A stretch of DNA of 57,820 bases from Verrucomicrobiota bacterium (GTDB lineage Bacteria > Verrucomicrobiota > Verrucomicrobiia > Limisphaerales > UBA9464), in NCBI GenBank assembly GCA_947454705.1, contig CANGKZ010000031.1, forward strand, positions 1 to 57,820, written 5' to 3'. Shown piece by piece: positions 1 through 8,375 of this stretch. The notes beneath the pieces are model-generated. The model was given only the letters and a program-made list of their open reading frames with translations, was not told where the DNA came from and searched no databases. The position numbers were made by a program, and so were the translations under genes. Numbering within the stretch: position 1 is the stretch's first letter; every line of letters begins with the position of its first letter.

Positions 1-111
1 CTCCCGCATCGCCCCAAAACTCTCTCCTCCCTGCTCCAACTCAGCCACCACCTTAAGCTTGAAACTCCTACTGTACCTTACCTCTTCTCGCACCTCTCGT
101 TTTCCATTCAT
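1..111 (-). CDS. Transposase N-terminal fragment (IS3 OrfA-like), cut by window edge
   Basis: An open frame of 37 codons runs on the minus strand from an ATG at 111 to the window edge. It reads MNGKREVREEVRYS, then RSFKLKVVAELEQGGESFGA. This is the basic start and first helix-turn-helix helix typical of IS3-type OrfA transposase subunits, where an EFKLKVV-like motif precedes the DNA-binding helices. The ATG lies only about 24 nt inside what looks like an insertion-sequence end (117-134), as expected for such elements. The rest of the gene lies outside the window, so the family assignment is inference from a short stretch. Confidence 0.55.
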   Translation of the reverse strand, partial: MNGKREVREEVRYSRSFKLKVVAELEQGGESFGAMRE

Positions 112-134
112 AGGCCGTCAACCTATTTCAGGAC
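1..134 (-). mobile_element. End of a probable insertion sequence (partial)
   Basis: The stretch holds the 5' end of a transposase-like gene. It closes with GTCAACCTATTTCAGGAC at 117-134, which read outward-in on the minus strand (GTCCTGAAATAGGTTGAC) looks like an insertion-sequence terminal repeat. The other end is outside the window, so neither the inverted partner nor a target-site duplication can be tested here. Confidence 0.4.
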
Positions 135-143
135 GGGACCCTG

Positions 144-178
144 CCATCTCCCATCTCCCATCTGCCAACTTCCATCTC
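144..178. repeat. Heptamer tandem repeat (CCATCTC type)
   Basis: Five consecutive 7-nt units read CCATCTC, CCATCTC, CCATCTG, CCAACTT, CCATCTC. The tract lies between the probable insertion-sequence end and the PIG-L gene. It shares its period of 7 with other intergenic tracts of this window. Confidence 0.75.
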
Positions 179-204
179 CCGCGCGCAGCGCGCCTCACTT
201 TCAC

Positions 205-2199
205 TTGGCCACCGGAGGGCGGGCAGGGTTCACTTTGGACGTGATCCAAGTGCCCCCTCCTTCCTGGTCGAAGTTCGCCTCCGTTCTCGCGACGTGCGGT
301 GCGTTGTGTGCCCCGGCCTTTCATTCCAGCGGAGCACCGACCGCTTCGCCGCAGGGGGCGGACCTCTTGAAGACCGACATTCTCGGTGTGTTCGCGCATC
401 CGGATGATGAAACGGGAATGGCTGCGACACTCGCCGCCTACGCACTCGGTCAGCACGCACGCATCGCCCACGTGTACTGCACGCGCGGCGAGGGCGGCGG
501 CAACATGGTGGGAACGCATCTCGGCCCCGCCCTCGGCGTCTTGCGCGAGCGCGAGCTGCGCGACTGCCTCGCAGAACTCGGCATCCGTCAGTGCAGCTTT
601 CTCGACAAGGCCGACTTCGCCTACACCGAAAGCCTGCTCGTCACATTGGAAAAATGGGGAAATGAGGAAACGCTCGGACGCCTCGTGCGCATGGTCCGCA
701 CCCTGCGCCCCGAGGTGATCGTCACCATGAATCCGGCCCCCACTCCCGGACAGCACGGGAACCATCAGGCGGCCGGCGTGTTCGCCATCGAGGCCTTTGA
801 TCTCGCCGCCGATCCCACCTGGTTCCCGGAACAGATCACCCAGGAAGGCCTGCACCCGTGGCAGCCGCGCAAACTCTACATCGGCGGCACCGTGGGCTCG
901 CTGCCCGCGACCGTGACCGTGGCCGTGGATCAACCGCTTCCCGATGGACGCACCCCCGCCGCAGTTGCCGCCGCCGCGCTCTCGCATCATCGCTCCCAGG
1001 GATTCGGCGCCTTCGTCAACTCGCCCTGGCTGAAACGCCCCCAATCGTTCACGCTTGTAAAGTCCGTACTGCCTTTCCCGGTCTCGGAGACCAATCTGCT
1101 GCAGGGATTGCCGGTGGCCGGCGATCTTCCTCCGCGCGTGCTGGCTCCCGGCGACGGAACCGGCCCCGCGAGACCGACGCTGGAATTCGTCCCCCGCCCC
1201 GGCGTGGAATCGTACCAGGCCTGGGTCCATGCCGAACGGATCGAGCATGTGTCCACGCATCAGGTCATTGATCTCCCGGTGGTAGCGGGTGAACGAAACG
1301 GGGTGTTTCTCTACGCGGGAAACCCCACGTCCGAAGGCATCAACACGGAGATCCGATTTGAACCGCCGGCCGGATGGAAGTCGGACTTCACCAACGTGAC
1401 GGTTCGATTCTCCCCCAACCTGACCAACCGCATGCGCGTGCTGGTGACCCCGCCGGTCGGACGCCCTGCCGACGGAGTGTTGCACGCCGTCACCACCCTG
1501 AACGGCGTGGAAACGCGCATCGCCGCGCGGCTGCATCCGGTGCCCCGACTCGCCATCCCGCGAGCCAAGACTCCGCTGCCCGTCGATGCCGACGATGCCA
1601 ACGCCGCCTGGGCCGCGCTGCCCGCCGAGGAAATCCTCCCCGGCCAGACCTGGCAGGGAACGGTGCGCGACGCGAAGGATCTCTCCGCGCGGTTCCGCAC
1701 GGCATACAACGACACCCATGTGTTTGTGGAAGTGCGGGTGACCGACGACGTGGTGGTGAGCAACATCGCGCCCGATGACATCAAGGGCCACTGGCGGAGC
1801 GATTCCGTGGAGCTGTGCTTCGACCCGGCCGCAGGCGCGGAACACACGCTGGGCTGCTACAAGATCGGCATCTTTCCCTTCGACAACACCGGCAAGGTTC
1901 GCGCCGCGCGCGATGCCGATGCCCGCTCCGGCCCGATTGAAACCAGCGCGCCTGGAACTCGGATCGCGTCGTGGAAAACCGCCGATGGCTACGCAATCCG
2001 TGCCGCCATTCCGCTTTCGGAAATCGGATTCCAACCGAGCGTCGAGAACGGCCGCATTGGATTCAATGTGCTGGTGTACGACGGCGACAAGAAGGACGCG
2101 GCGCCGGGGGAAAACATCAACAAGTCGCGCATCGCCTGGTCGCCACGACCCGGAGTGCAAGGCCGCCCCGAAGATTGGGGACGCGCCGATCTCAAGTAA
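205..2199 (+). CDS. PIG-L family deacetylase with C-terminal CBM9-like domain, secreted
   Basis: The N-terminal half is a PIG-L/LmbE metal-dependent N-deacetylase. It has the AHPDDE zinc motif near residue 60 and a later GQHGNHQA motif giving the third metal ligand. This family removes acetyl groups from N-acetylglucosamine conjugates; the substrate here is unknown. The last ~190 residues resemble a family-9 carbohydrate-binding fold seen in secreted sugar-active proteins. The longest frame begins with TTG at 205; a GTG at 241 would give a shorter, more signal-peptide-like start before FASVLATCGALCAPAF, and no strong Shine-Dalgarno site decides between them. It converges with moaA, leaving only 9 nt between the stops. 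Confidence 0.85.
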   Translation: MATGGRAGFTLDVIQVPPPSWSKFASVLATCGALCAPAFHSSGAPTASPQGADLLKTDILGVFAHPDDETGMAATLAAYALGQHARIAHVYCTRGEGGGNMVGTHLGPALGVLRERELRDCLAELGIRQCSFLDKADFAYTESLLVTLEKWGNEETLGRLVRMVRTLRPEVIVTMNPAPTPGQHGNHQAAGVFAIEAFDLAADPTWFPEQITQEGLHPWQPRKLYIGGTVGSLPATVTVAVDQPLPDGRTPAAVAAAALSHHRSQGFGAFVNSPWLKRPQSFTLVKSVLPFPVSETNLLQGLPVAGDLPPRVLAPGDGTGPARPTLEFVPRPGVESYQAWVHAERIEHVSTHQVIDLPVVAGERNGVFLYAGNPTSEGINTEIRFEPPAGWKSDFTNVTVRFSPNLTNRMRVLVTPPVGRPADGVLHAVTTLNGVETRIAARLHPVPRLAIPRAKTPLPVDADDANAAWAALPAEEILPGQTWQGTVRDAKDLSARFRTAYNDTHVFVEVRVTDDVVVSNIAPDDIKGHWRSDSVELCFDPAAGAEHTLGCYKIGIFPFDNTGKVRAARDADARSGPIETSAPGTRIASWKTADGYAIRAAIPLSEIGFQPSVENGRIGFNVLVYDGDKKDAAPGENINKSRIAWSPRPGVQGRPEDWGRADLK

Positions 2200-2208
2200 G
2201 CGGAGGCA

Positions 2209-3282
2209 TCAGCCGCCGATGCAGCTCATCGTCCGCGCGGGCTGGACGAAATCCACTTGCCCGATGCGGTGGCCGGCTTCCTTGCCCTGAACGATCGACA
2301 CCAGACGCGCCGCAAGCGCGGCATCATCGGCCCCGCCGCGAAGCAATGGCATGAGGTCGTGCTCGTGCAGGCTGAACAGGCAGGTGCGAATCTTTCCATC
2401 CGCCGTGAGTCGAAGCCGATTGCAGTGACCGCAGAACGGTTCCGTCACTGGGGCGATAATCCCCACCTCGCCGCGTCCATCGGCAAAGGCGTGACGCCGC
2501 GCAGTCTCGGCCGGATTCCCCGAAGGATCGATGGGCACCAGCTTAAACCTGGCCTGGAGGCGTTGCAGAATCTCGCGTCCGGACACCACCAGATCCCGCT
2601 GCCAAGCGTGCCCGGAATCCAGCGGCATGAACTCGATGAACCTGAGGCTCAGCTCGCGGCTTCGCGCGAACTCGACCAGCGATTCCAGCTCGTGGTCGTT
2701 GAGCCCGCGGATGACCACGGCGTTGACCTTCACCGGACTGAACCCCAGCGACCGGGCCTGGTCGATGGCCGCGAGGACTTCCGCCTGACCGTCGCGGCCG
2801 GTCATCTTTTTGAAATTCGCGGGATCGAGGGAATCCATGCTGAAGCTCACGCGCTTCAATCCCGCATCGCGGAGCGCCTGCGCTTGTTTCGCGAACAGAA
2901 ACCCGTTCGTGGTCATGGCCAGGTCGCGCACGCCGCCGATGGACGCGACCCGGGAGATCAATTCCGGTACCGCCTTCCGCAGCAGCGGTTCGCCGCCGGT
3001 GATGCGGATCTTGTCCACCCCGAGCGACACAGCAACGCGAACCACACGCTCGATCTCCTCAAAGCTTAGGAGACGTTCCTTCGGCTTCCATTCGTAGCGA
3101 ATCGGCTCGAGGGAAAACGGCTTCGGATTCCGGACCGCATCAAATCTGGAACGGTAGAAATTCGCTGCCTCCTCGGTCTCGGGCAGGCAGTAGAGGCAGC
3201 GGAAATTGCAACGGTCGGTGATGCTGATCCGAAGATCGCGCATTACCCGGCCATGTGAATCCCGCAGCTCGCCAACGCTCAT
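2209..3282 (-). CDS. moaA: GTP 3',8-cyclase MoaA (molybdenum cofactor step 1)
   Basis: This radical-SAM enzyme converts GTP to 3',8-cH2GTP, the first step of molybdopterin synthesis. The N-terminal cluster motif CNFRCLYC gives Cys25, 29 and 32. ITGGEPLLR follows, and the C-terminal second cluster is EPFCGHCNRLRL...RTC. The protein ends in the catalytic Gly-Gly tail (SCIGG). The open frame extends upstream to 3534, but that part is basic, Pro/Arg-rich and overlaps the neighbouring gene, so the ATG at 3282 is chosen (357 residues, a usual length). No moaC, moaD or moaE is nearby; moeA lies 20 kb away. Confidence 0.95.
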   Translation of the reverse strand: MSVGELRDSHGRVMRDLRISITDRCNFRCLYCLPETEEAANFYRSRFDAVRNPKPFSLEPIRYEWKPKERLLSFEEIERVVRVAVSLGVDKIRITGGEPLLRKAVPELISRVASIGGVRDLAMTTNGFLFAKQAQALRDAGLKRVSFSMDSLDPANFKKMTGRDGQAEVLAAIDQARSLGFSPVKVNAVVIRGLNDHELESLVEFARSRELSLRFIEFMPLDSGHAWQRDLVVSGREILQRLQARFKLVPIDPSGNPAETARRHAFADGRGEVGIIAPVTEPFCGHCNRLRLTADGKIRTCLFSLHEHDLMPLLRGGADDAALAARLVSIVQGKEAGHRIGQVDFVQPARTMSCIGG

Positions 3283-3370
3283 CCGCGCGGACGATAGCGG
3301 GCGCGGGTCGAAGGACCAGCGCAGGATTCGCCCAATCTTTGTACAACGCCGACCCGGCCTGCCGACCCGG

Positions 3371-4144
3371 TCACTTGGCGGCCGGGGCGTTGGTCGAGGT
3401 GCTGACCTTGGCCGATCCGTCGGTGCCGACCTCGGCCTTGATCTCGACCGATCCGTTGGTGGACTTGGGGCCGGGCGACTTGATGCCTTCGACCAGAAGC
3501 TGGGCACCCTTCTTTTCAAACCCGTACAAGCCACGACGGATGAAATCCATGCGGGTGCGGATGCTGAGCTCTTCCTTCAGCTTCTTCACCTGCTCGCGAA
3601 GGACGGCGAGATCGTTGAACTTCTTCTCGAGTTCCGCCTTCTCCGCCATGAGGCGCTTCAATTCCTTCTTCAGGAGCTCCCGGTCGCCTTCGCTGGCGGC
3701 GAGGCGGCGCTCGGTTTCCTTGATCTGACCGCTGAGCCCGGTGATCTGGGAAGTGAGTCCATCCATTTTGACGGTCAGCGCATCCTTCTCGCCTTCGAGC
3801 TCGGTGATCTTGGCGTTGCGCTTCTCAATTTCGGCCTTGGCGGCATCAGCCGCGGCCTTGGCATCGGCCTCGGTCTTCTGGAGCTCGGCGGTGACTGCGG
3901 TCCACTTGTTCGAAATTGTGGTCAGCTCGGTCTCGCGCTGGGTCAGGTCGGTGTTCAGGCGCGCATTGACCGTCTTTTGGTCGGTCAACTGCACCGTGGT
4001 TTGCACCACCTCATTGGAAAGGGTGGAAATCCGCGACACGGCGGCCGCGTGTTCCTTGGCGGCCTGCTGGCTGGTCAAAACCCAGCCGGTCGCCAGACCC
4101 GCGAGCCCCAAAACCAGGAGAATGATCAGTGTTTTCGGATTCAT
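3371..4144 (-). CDS. Membrane-anchored coiled-coil protein, unknown function
   Basis: A 257-residue protein. An N-terminal membrane segment (about residues 4-23, LIILLVLGLAGLATGWVL) is followed by roughly 160 residues of charged, Ala/Glu/Lys-rich heptads predicted to form a long coiled coil. It ends in a short Ser/Thr/Ala-rich tail. No enzymatic motif is visible. The ATG at 4144 is preferred to one 10 codons upstream because the hydrophobic segment then starts at the N-terminus. It lies upstream of moaA on the same strand (88-nt gap) and is divergent from the Lon-N gene. Structural or envelope-spacer roles are possible but unproven. Confidence 0.7.
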   Translation of the reverse strand: MNPKTLIILLVLGLAGLATGWVLTSQQAAKEHAAAVSRISTLSNEVVQTTVQLTDQKTVNARLNTDLTQRETELTTISNKWTAVTAELQKTEADAKAAADAAKAEIEKRNAKITELEGEKDALTVKMDGLTSQITGLSGQIKETERRLAASEGDRELLKKELKRLMAEKAELEKKFNDLAVLREQVKKLKEELSIRTRMDFIRRGLYGFEKKGAQLLVEGIKSPGPKSTNGSVEIKAEVGTDGSAKVSTSTNAPAAK

Positions 4145-4236
4145 AAATGCAGCCTCACCCTGCGCATGCCACAAGCGATTGGCAAGTTACAGGCATGCCA
4201 GCTTGCGATACGACCACTCCGGAGTAACCTGAATTC

Positions 4237-4911
4237 ATGGAGATTCCCGATAGGGCTGGGGTGATGATCCTGGGGGGATGCAATCTCTTCCCAGGGGCGA
4301 TGCTGCCGCTGTTCATTTTTGAACCGCGGTATCGCACAATGCTGGCCGAGTCGCTCGACGGCAACCGGATGTTCTGCATCGCCATGCAGCGCCCCACGGC
4401 CACCCGCGAGGCTCCCTGCCAGATTGCCGGCCTGGGACTGGTCCGGGCCTCGGTGCTGAATGACAACGGAACCTCGCACCTGGTTCTTCTGGGATTAACC
4501 CGTGTCCGCCTGGGCAAGATCGTCCAGACCAAGCCCTACCGTCAGAACGCCCTCGAACCAATCGCCACGGAGGAAACCGACAGCCTGGCCGCCGAGGCCC
4601 TGGCCGAACGGACCTTCGACTTGGTCGAGCAACGCCTGCGGATGGCCACCCGCCTTCCCGCCGCCCTGCTCCAGCCGCTGGTGCCCTGTACCAATCCTGA
4701 GGGATCGGTGGAGGTGGACGATTGCATGAAGGCCCTGCGCAGCATCGAACAGCACGGCGCCCGGGCTGATTTGATCGCCTCACTCCTCCTTGCCGATGGC
4801 GAGCAACGTCAGGTGATCCTGGAATCTCTCGATGTGGAGGAAAGGCTCCGAAACCTGAACCGATTTCTCTCGGCCGAGGTTCTTCGTGCCCGCAAGAATG
4901 CGCCGCAATGA
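4237..4911 (+). CDS. Stand-alone Lon N-terminal (LON substrate-binding) domain protein
   Basis: A 224-residue protein whose first ~200 residues match the LON N-terminal domain (FPGAMLPLFIFEPRYRTML and the later VRLGKI strand). It has no AAA+ or Ser-Lys protease domains. In Lon these residues recognise unfolded substrate; in the stand-alone family the function is not settled. A GGAG at 4221-4224 precedes the ATG by 12 nt. The stop overlaps the start of the DUF1844 gene (ATGA), so the two are very likely translated together. Confidence 0.85.
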   Translation: MEIPDRAGVMILGGCNLFPGAMLPLFIFEPRYRTMLAESLDGNRMFCIAMQRPTATREAPCQIAGLGLVRASVLNDNGTSHLVLLGLTRVRLGKIVQTKPYRQNALEPIATEETDSLAAEALAERTFDLVEQRLRMATRLPAALLQPLVPCTNPEGSVEVDDCMKALRSIEQHGARADLIASLLLADGEQRQVILESLDVEERLRNLNRFLSAEVLRARKNAPQ

Positions 4912-5285
4912 ATCCGCCGCCCCTGCCCGAGGACGCCCTGAGCGGCGCCTCGCTCGAAAAAATCCATTCCGCGCTGTTCGAGCAGTTGATCACCGGGCAC
5001 GCGCAGATGTCGCTGATGCTCATGGGCAAGCTGCCCAACCTGCATTCCGGTGAACTCGAGGAACCCAATCTCGAAGCCTCCAAGATCTTCATCGATCAGC
5101 TGGAAATGCTCGAAGCCAAGACCAAGGGCAATCGATCGAAGGAGGAGGATCAACTGCTCGCCGACGTGTTGCTGCGCCTCCGCACCGACTGGCTGGGAAT
5201 GATGACCGCGCAAACCACCGAAGACGCTGCTGCTGCGGCTGCGGCTCCCGCAGCTCCGGCATCGACGACTCCGCCCGCCGCCTGA
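4908..5285 (+). CDS. DUF1844 family protein
   Basis: A 125-residue acidic, helical protein. The central segment, LFEQLITGHAQMSLMLMGKL followed by a second helix (EASKIFIDQLEMLEAKTKG) and LLRLRTDWLGMM, is characteristic of DUF1844. This small domain is common in Verrucomicrobiota, Planctomycetota and Acidobacteriota and has no established function. The C-terminus is an Ala/Pro-rich low-complexity tail. The start overlaps the Lon-N gene by 4 nt, suggesting a two-gene unit. Confidence 0.8.
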   Translation: MNPPPLPEDALSGASLEKIHSALFEQLITGHAQMSLMLMGKLPNLHSGELEEPNLEASKIFIDQLEMLEAKTKGNRSKEEDQLLADVLLRLRTDWLGMMTAQTTEDAAAAAAAPAAPASTTPPAA

Positions 5286-5335
5286 TCTTGCGTCGCAGGG
5301 TTGGCAGCGGGACTGGCTCCCACTAGGATGCCTCC

Positions 5336-6289
5336 ATGAATCGAAAGGCGGCACTCGCCGCTGCGGGGGTGGGCCTGGGTCTGCTGTTCTCAGGCTGCCA
5401 CCGGGACGCCGGATCCGCCGACACCCCGTCCGGAACCTTCTCCGTGGACTCGGCCCATCTGGCCTCCCGCCACGGTGGACGCGTGGTCCGCATCCATGTC
5501 CACGAAGGCGACGCCGTGCAATCCGGCGCCCTGCTCTTGGAACTCGAAGCCCCGGAGCTTCTGGCCCGACGCGATCAGCTTCGCGCCACCCTCGCCGAAT
5601 TCGAAGCGGGGCCGCGCCCTGAAGAAATCGCCGAGGCCCGCGCCTCCGTCGAAGCCCTCGCCAGTGAACTTACCCTCGCGGAATCCGAGCGCCGGCGGTC
5701 CGAGGATCTCTTTGCGCGGAAGACCATTTCTGAAACCGAGCGCGACCGGGCGGTCTCCCGCGCCGTCACGCTTTCCAAATCGGTGGCCAGCGCCCAGGCG
5801 CGGCTCAATCTGCTCCTCGCCGGAACCCGACCCGAACGCCTCGACCTGGTTCGCGCGCAACTCGCCGAACTCGACACCCAGATCCGCGAACTCCGCGTCA
5901 CCGCCCCCTCGGCCGGCGTCATCGAATCCATCCCGGTCAAACCCGGCGACGTCCTCGCCCCGGGCCGCGAGGGGATTTCCCTCATCCTCGACGACTCCCT
6001 CTGGATGCGCGTGTACGTGCCCCAGTCCTGGCTCGGCACCCTCGCCCCCGGACGCGCCGTCACGCTGCGGGCGGATGCGCTGCCAGGGCGTACCATTTCT
6101 GGAACCGTGGAACAGGTGGCGCGCGAGGCCGAGTTCACGCCGCGCAATGTCCAGACGCCCTCGGAACGAATCCAGCAGGTGTTCGGCGTGAAGATCCGCA
6201 TTCCGAATCCGCAGCACGATCTTCGCGCCGGTCTGACCGCCGAGCTCGTAAGCCCCGCGGCTTCATCTCCCGCCCCCAAAACGCCGTGA
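5336..6289 (+). CDS. HlyD-type periplasmic adaptor lipoprotein of ABC exporter
   Basis: A membrane-fusion (adaptor) protein of 317 residues. The N-terminus is a lipoprotein signal with lipobox LFSGC (Cys21). A biotinyl-lipoyl half-motif around GGRVVRIHVHEGDAVQSGAL is followed by an alpha-hairpin of about 130 residues, then the second lipoyl half (APSAGVIESIPVKPGDVLAPG) and a beta-barrel. It would bridge the inner-membrane ABC-2 complex encoded just downstream to the outer membrane. AGGA at 5325-5328 sits 7 nt before the ATG. The stop overlaps the GTG of the ATPase gene. Confidence 0.9.
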   Translation: MNRKAALAAAGVGLGLLFSGCHRDAGSADTPSGTFSVDSAHLASRHGGRVVRIHVHEGDAVQSGALLLELEAPELLARRDQLRATLAEFEAGPRPEEIAEARASVEALASELTLAESERRRSEDLFARKTISETERDRAVSRAVTLSKSVASAQARLNLLLAGTRPERLDLVRAQLAELDTQIRELRVTAPSAGVIESIPVKPGDVLAPGREGISLILDDSLWMRVYVPQSWLGTLAPGRAVTLRADALPGRTISGTVEQVAREAEFTPRNVQTPSERIQQVFGVKIRIPNPQHDLRAGLTAELVSPAASSPAPKTP

Positions 6290-7233
6290 TCCGCTGCGAG
6301 GCCCTGACCAAGAAGTTCGGCGGATTCACCGCGGTGGATCACGTCTCGTTTTCCGTGAACCAGGGAAGCATCTTCGGCTTTCTGGGTCCGAACGGTTCGG
6401 GAAAGTCCACCGTGATCCGCATGCTCTGCGGCCTGCTGGAACCGACCTCGGGCACGGCCCACATTGCGGGGATCGATACGGCCAGGGAGTCCGACCGGAT
6501 CAAGTCGCTGATCGGCTACATGTCGCAGAAGTTCTCGCTCTACGACGAACTCACGGTGCATGAGAACCTCCAGTTTTACGGACGTCTCTACGGCCTCTCG
6601 GGCGCGGCGCTTCAATCCCGGTACCGGGAATTGATCGAGCTCACTCATCTCGATCCCTACCTCAACCGCCGCGCCGGGCTGCTCTCCGGCGGATGGCGTC
6701 AACGGCTCGCCATGGCCTGTTCGCTGGTGCACCGGCCCAAGGTGCTGTTTCTCGATGAGCCGACGGCGGGCATTGATCCCGTGGCGCGACGCGAACTCTG
6801 GGACCTGCTGTTCACCTTCGCCGCCGACGGCATGACGCTGTTCGTCACCACGCATTACATGGACGAGGCGGAGCGCTGCTCGCAGGTGGGATACATCCAT
6901 CTCTCCAAGCTGGTGGTCTGCGGCGAGCCCGATGCCTTGAAGGAACTCCCCGTGGTGAATCCCCTGGGAACGCGTCGACTCGAACTCACCTGCCCGCATG
7001 CCATGTCGGCACTCCAGGCCGTGCGGAATCTCGACGGCATGCGGTCCGCGACCATGTTTGGTCAATCGCTGCACCTGCTTGCCGACGATGCCCTGGACGA
7101 AGCCCGCCTGCGTTCCACCCTTGCCGGCGCGGGCATTCATTCGGCCGACATCCGCCCGACCACGCCCTCGCTGGAAGACGTGTTCGTGGCCCTCACCGCC
7201 TCCCGCGAATCCGAACTAGCCTCCCGGACATGA
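6286..7233 (+). CDS. ABC transporter ATP-binding protein (ABC-2 exporter)
   Basis: A 315-residue nucleotide-binding subunit. It has Walker A GPNGSGKST, a Q-loop in YMSQKFSLYDELTV, signature LSGGWRQR, Walker B VLFLDEPTAGIDP and the H-loop VTTHYMDEAE. The last ~90 residues form a regulatory extension as in YbhF/CcmA-type exporters. It starts with GTG overlapping the adaptor's TGA, and its own TGA overlaps the permease ATG. The three genes therefore form a tightly coupled efflux unit of the HlyD-ATPase-permease type (compare YbhG/F/S/R). The exported substrate is unknown. Confidence 0.95.
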   Translation: MIRCEALTKKFGGFTAVDHVSFSVNQGSIFGFLGPNGSGKSTVIRMLCGLLEPTSGTAHIAGIDTARESDRIKSLIGYMSQKFSLYDELTVHENLQFYGRLYGLSGAALQSRYRELIELTHLDPYLNRRAGLLSGGWRQRLAMACSLVHRPKVLFLDEPTAGIDPVARRELWDLLFTFAADGMTLFVTTHYMDEAERCSQVGYIHLSKLVVCGEPDALKELPVVNPLGTRRLELTCPHAMSALQAVRNLDGMRSATMFGQSLHLLADDALDEARLRSTLAGAGIHSADIRPTTPSLEDVFVALTASRESELASRT

Positions 7234-8351
7234 CCCATCCCTTTCGCGGATTCACCGCCATTCTCTACAAGGAATTCCACGTGGTACTGCGGGATCCCTT
7301 CACGCTGTTCTTCATGCTGTTTCCGCCGCTCATGGAGATGATCGCGTTCGGTTACGCGTTGGACAACGACGTGAAGCACATGTCCACGGTGGTGCTGGAT
7401 CAGGACCAGACCGTGGAGAGCCGACAGTTGGTCGAACGGTTCGTGAACACGCAGACCTTTCGCGTGACCGGCTTCGCGCATTCGCCCGAAGAAATGGCGC
7501 TGCAAATGCGGCGAGGCGAGGCGCACGTGGGAATCCAAATTCCGCAGGACTTCACGCGCAACCTGCACGCGGGACGCAACGCGCGGGTGCAGGTGTTGAT
7601 CGATGGATCCAGCTCCACGATTGCCGGCTCCGCACTCAATACCGCGGTGGCGGTGACGCTGCGGGAATCGGTCGGCGCCATGATGGCCGCGACCGGACGG
7701 ACCGATCTGCCCATCGAGGTGCGTCCGCAAATCCTCTACAACCCGGCGATGCGCAGTCCGAATTTCTTCGTGCCGGGAGTCATCGGCGTGGTGCTGCAGA
7801 TCGCCACGACGTTTGCCACCGCCATGTCGCTGGTGCGCGAACGGGAACGCGGAACGCTGGAACAATTGCTCGTCAGCCCGCTCTCCCGCTGGGGATTGAT
7901 GCTGGGAAAATTGATTCCGTATCTGGTCATCGGCAGCGGAATGGCCGCCGGGCTTTATGCGATCATGTCGCTGCTGTTCGATGTCCCCATTGTGGGCAGC
8001 GGATTCGCACTCGCGGTGGCCACGGGCATCTACCTGTTCGCGCTGCTGAGCCTTGGACTGTTGCTCTCCACGCGGGCGCAAAACCAGATGCAGGCGCTGC
8101 AGATGAGCATGGTGTTCATCATGCCGTCGGTGTTTTTCAGCGGGTTCATTTTCCCGCGTGAGACCATGCCCGAGATTTTCTGGTGGGTCGGGGCGCTCCT
8201 CCCCACCACGTATTTTATCGAGCTCGCGCGCGCCATCATCCTGCGCGGAGCCACGCTTCAGGAATTCGGCCCGCACCTGGTCATCCTGGTGGGGATGGGA
8301 CTGGCGCTGTTCGGGCTCTGCGTGGCGCGGTTCCGGCAGAAGATGGGCTGA
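7230..8351 (+). CDS. ABC-2 type exporter permease
   Basis: A 373-residue ABC-2 membrane subunit with an N-terminal transmembrane helix (about residues 25-45) and a periplasmic domain of ~150 residues. At least five more helices follow, including FFVPGVIGVVLQIATTFATA and the signature region VRERERGTLEQLLVSPLSRW. It pairs with the upstream ATPase and adaptor. Only one permease gene is present, so it probably homodimerises. The gene ends 24 nt from the convergent U32 gene. Confidence 0.93.
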   Translation: MTHPFRGFTAILYKEFHVVLRDPFTLFFMLFPPLMEMIAFGYALDNDVKHMSTVVLDQDQTVESRQLVERFVNTQTFRVTGFAHSPEEMALQMRRGEAHVGIQIPQDFTRNLHAGRNARVQVLIDGSSSTIAGSALNTAVAVTLRESVGAMMAATGRTDLPIEVRPQILYNPAMRSPNFFVPGVIGVVLQIATTFATAMSLVRERERGTLEQLLVSPLSRWGLMLGKLIPYLVIGSGMAAGLYAIMSLLFDVPIVGSGFALAVATGIYLFALLSLGLLLSTRAQNQMQALQMSMVFIMPSVFFSGFIFPRETMPEIFWWVGALLPTTYFIELARAIILRGATLQEFGPHLVILVGMGLALFGLCVARFRQKMG

Positions 8352-8375
8352 TGCGAAACCGCCCGCCCCGACGAC

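Noticed and set aside
118-2160. Long minus-strand open frame (680 codons) opposite the PIG-L gene
   Set aside because: It has no recognisable domain, is His/Gly/Arg-rich as expected from the complement of a GC-rich gene, and the plus-strand frame has clear motifs.
4170-4212. Imperfect inverted repeats between the coiled-coil and Lon-N genes
   Set aside because: Arms are short and interrupted; nothing distinguishes them from chance in a 92-nt divergent spacer.
5575-7140. Minus-strand open frame of 521 codons opposite the HlyD and ATPase genes
   Set aside because: Shadow of the exporter genes; no domain, and it would contradict the tight overlap of the three plus-strand genes.
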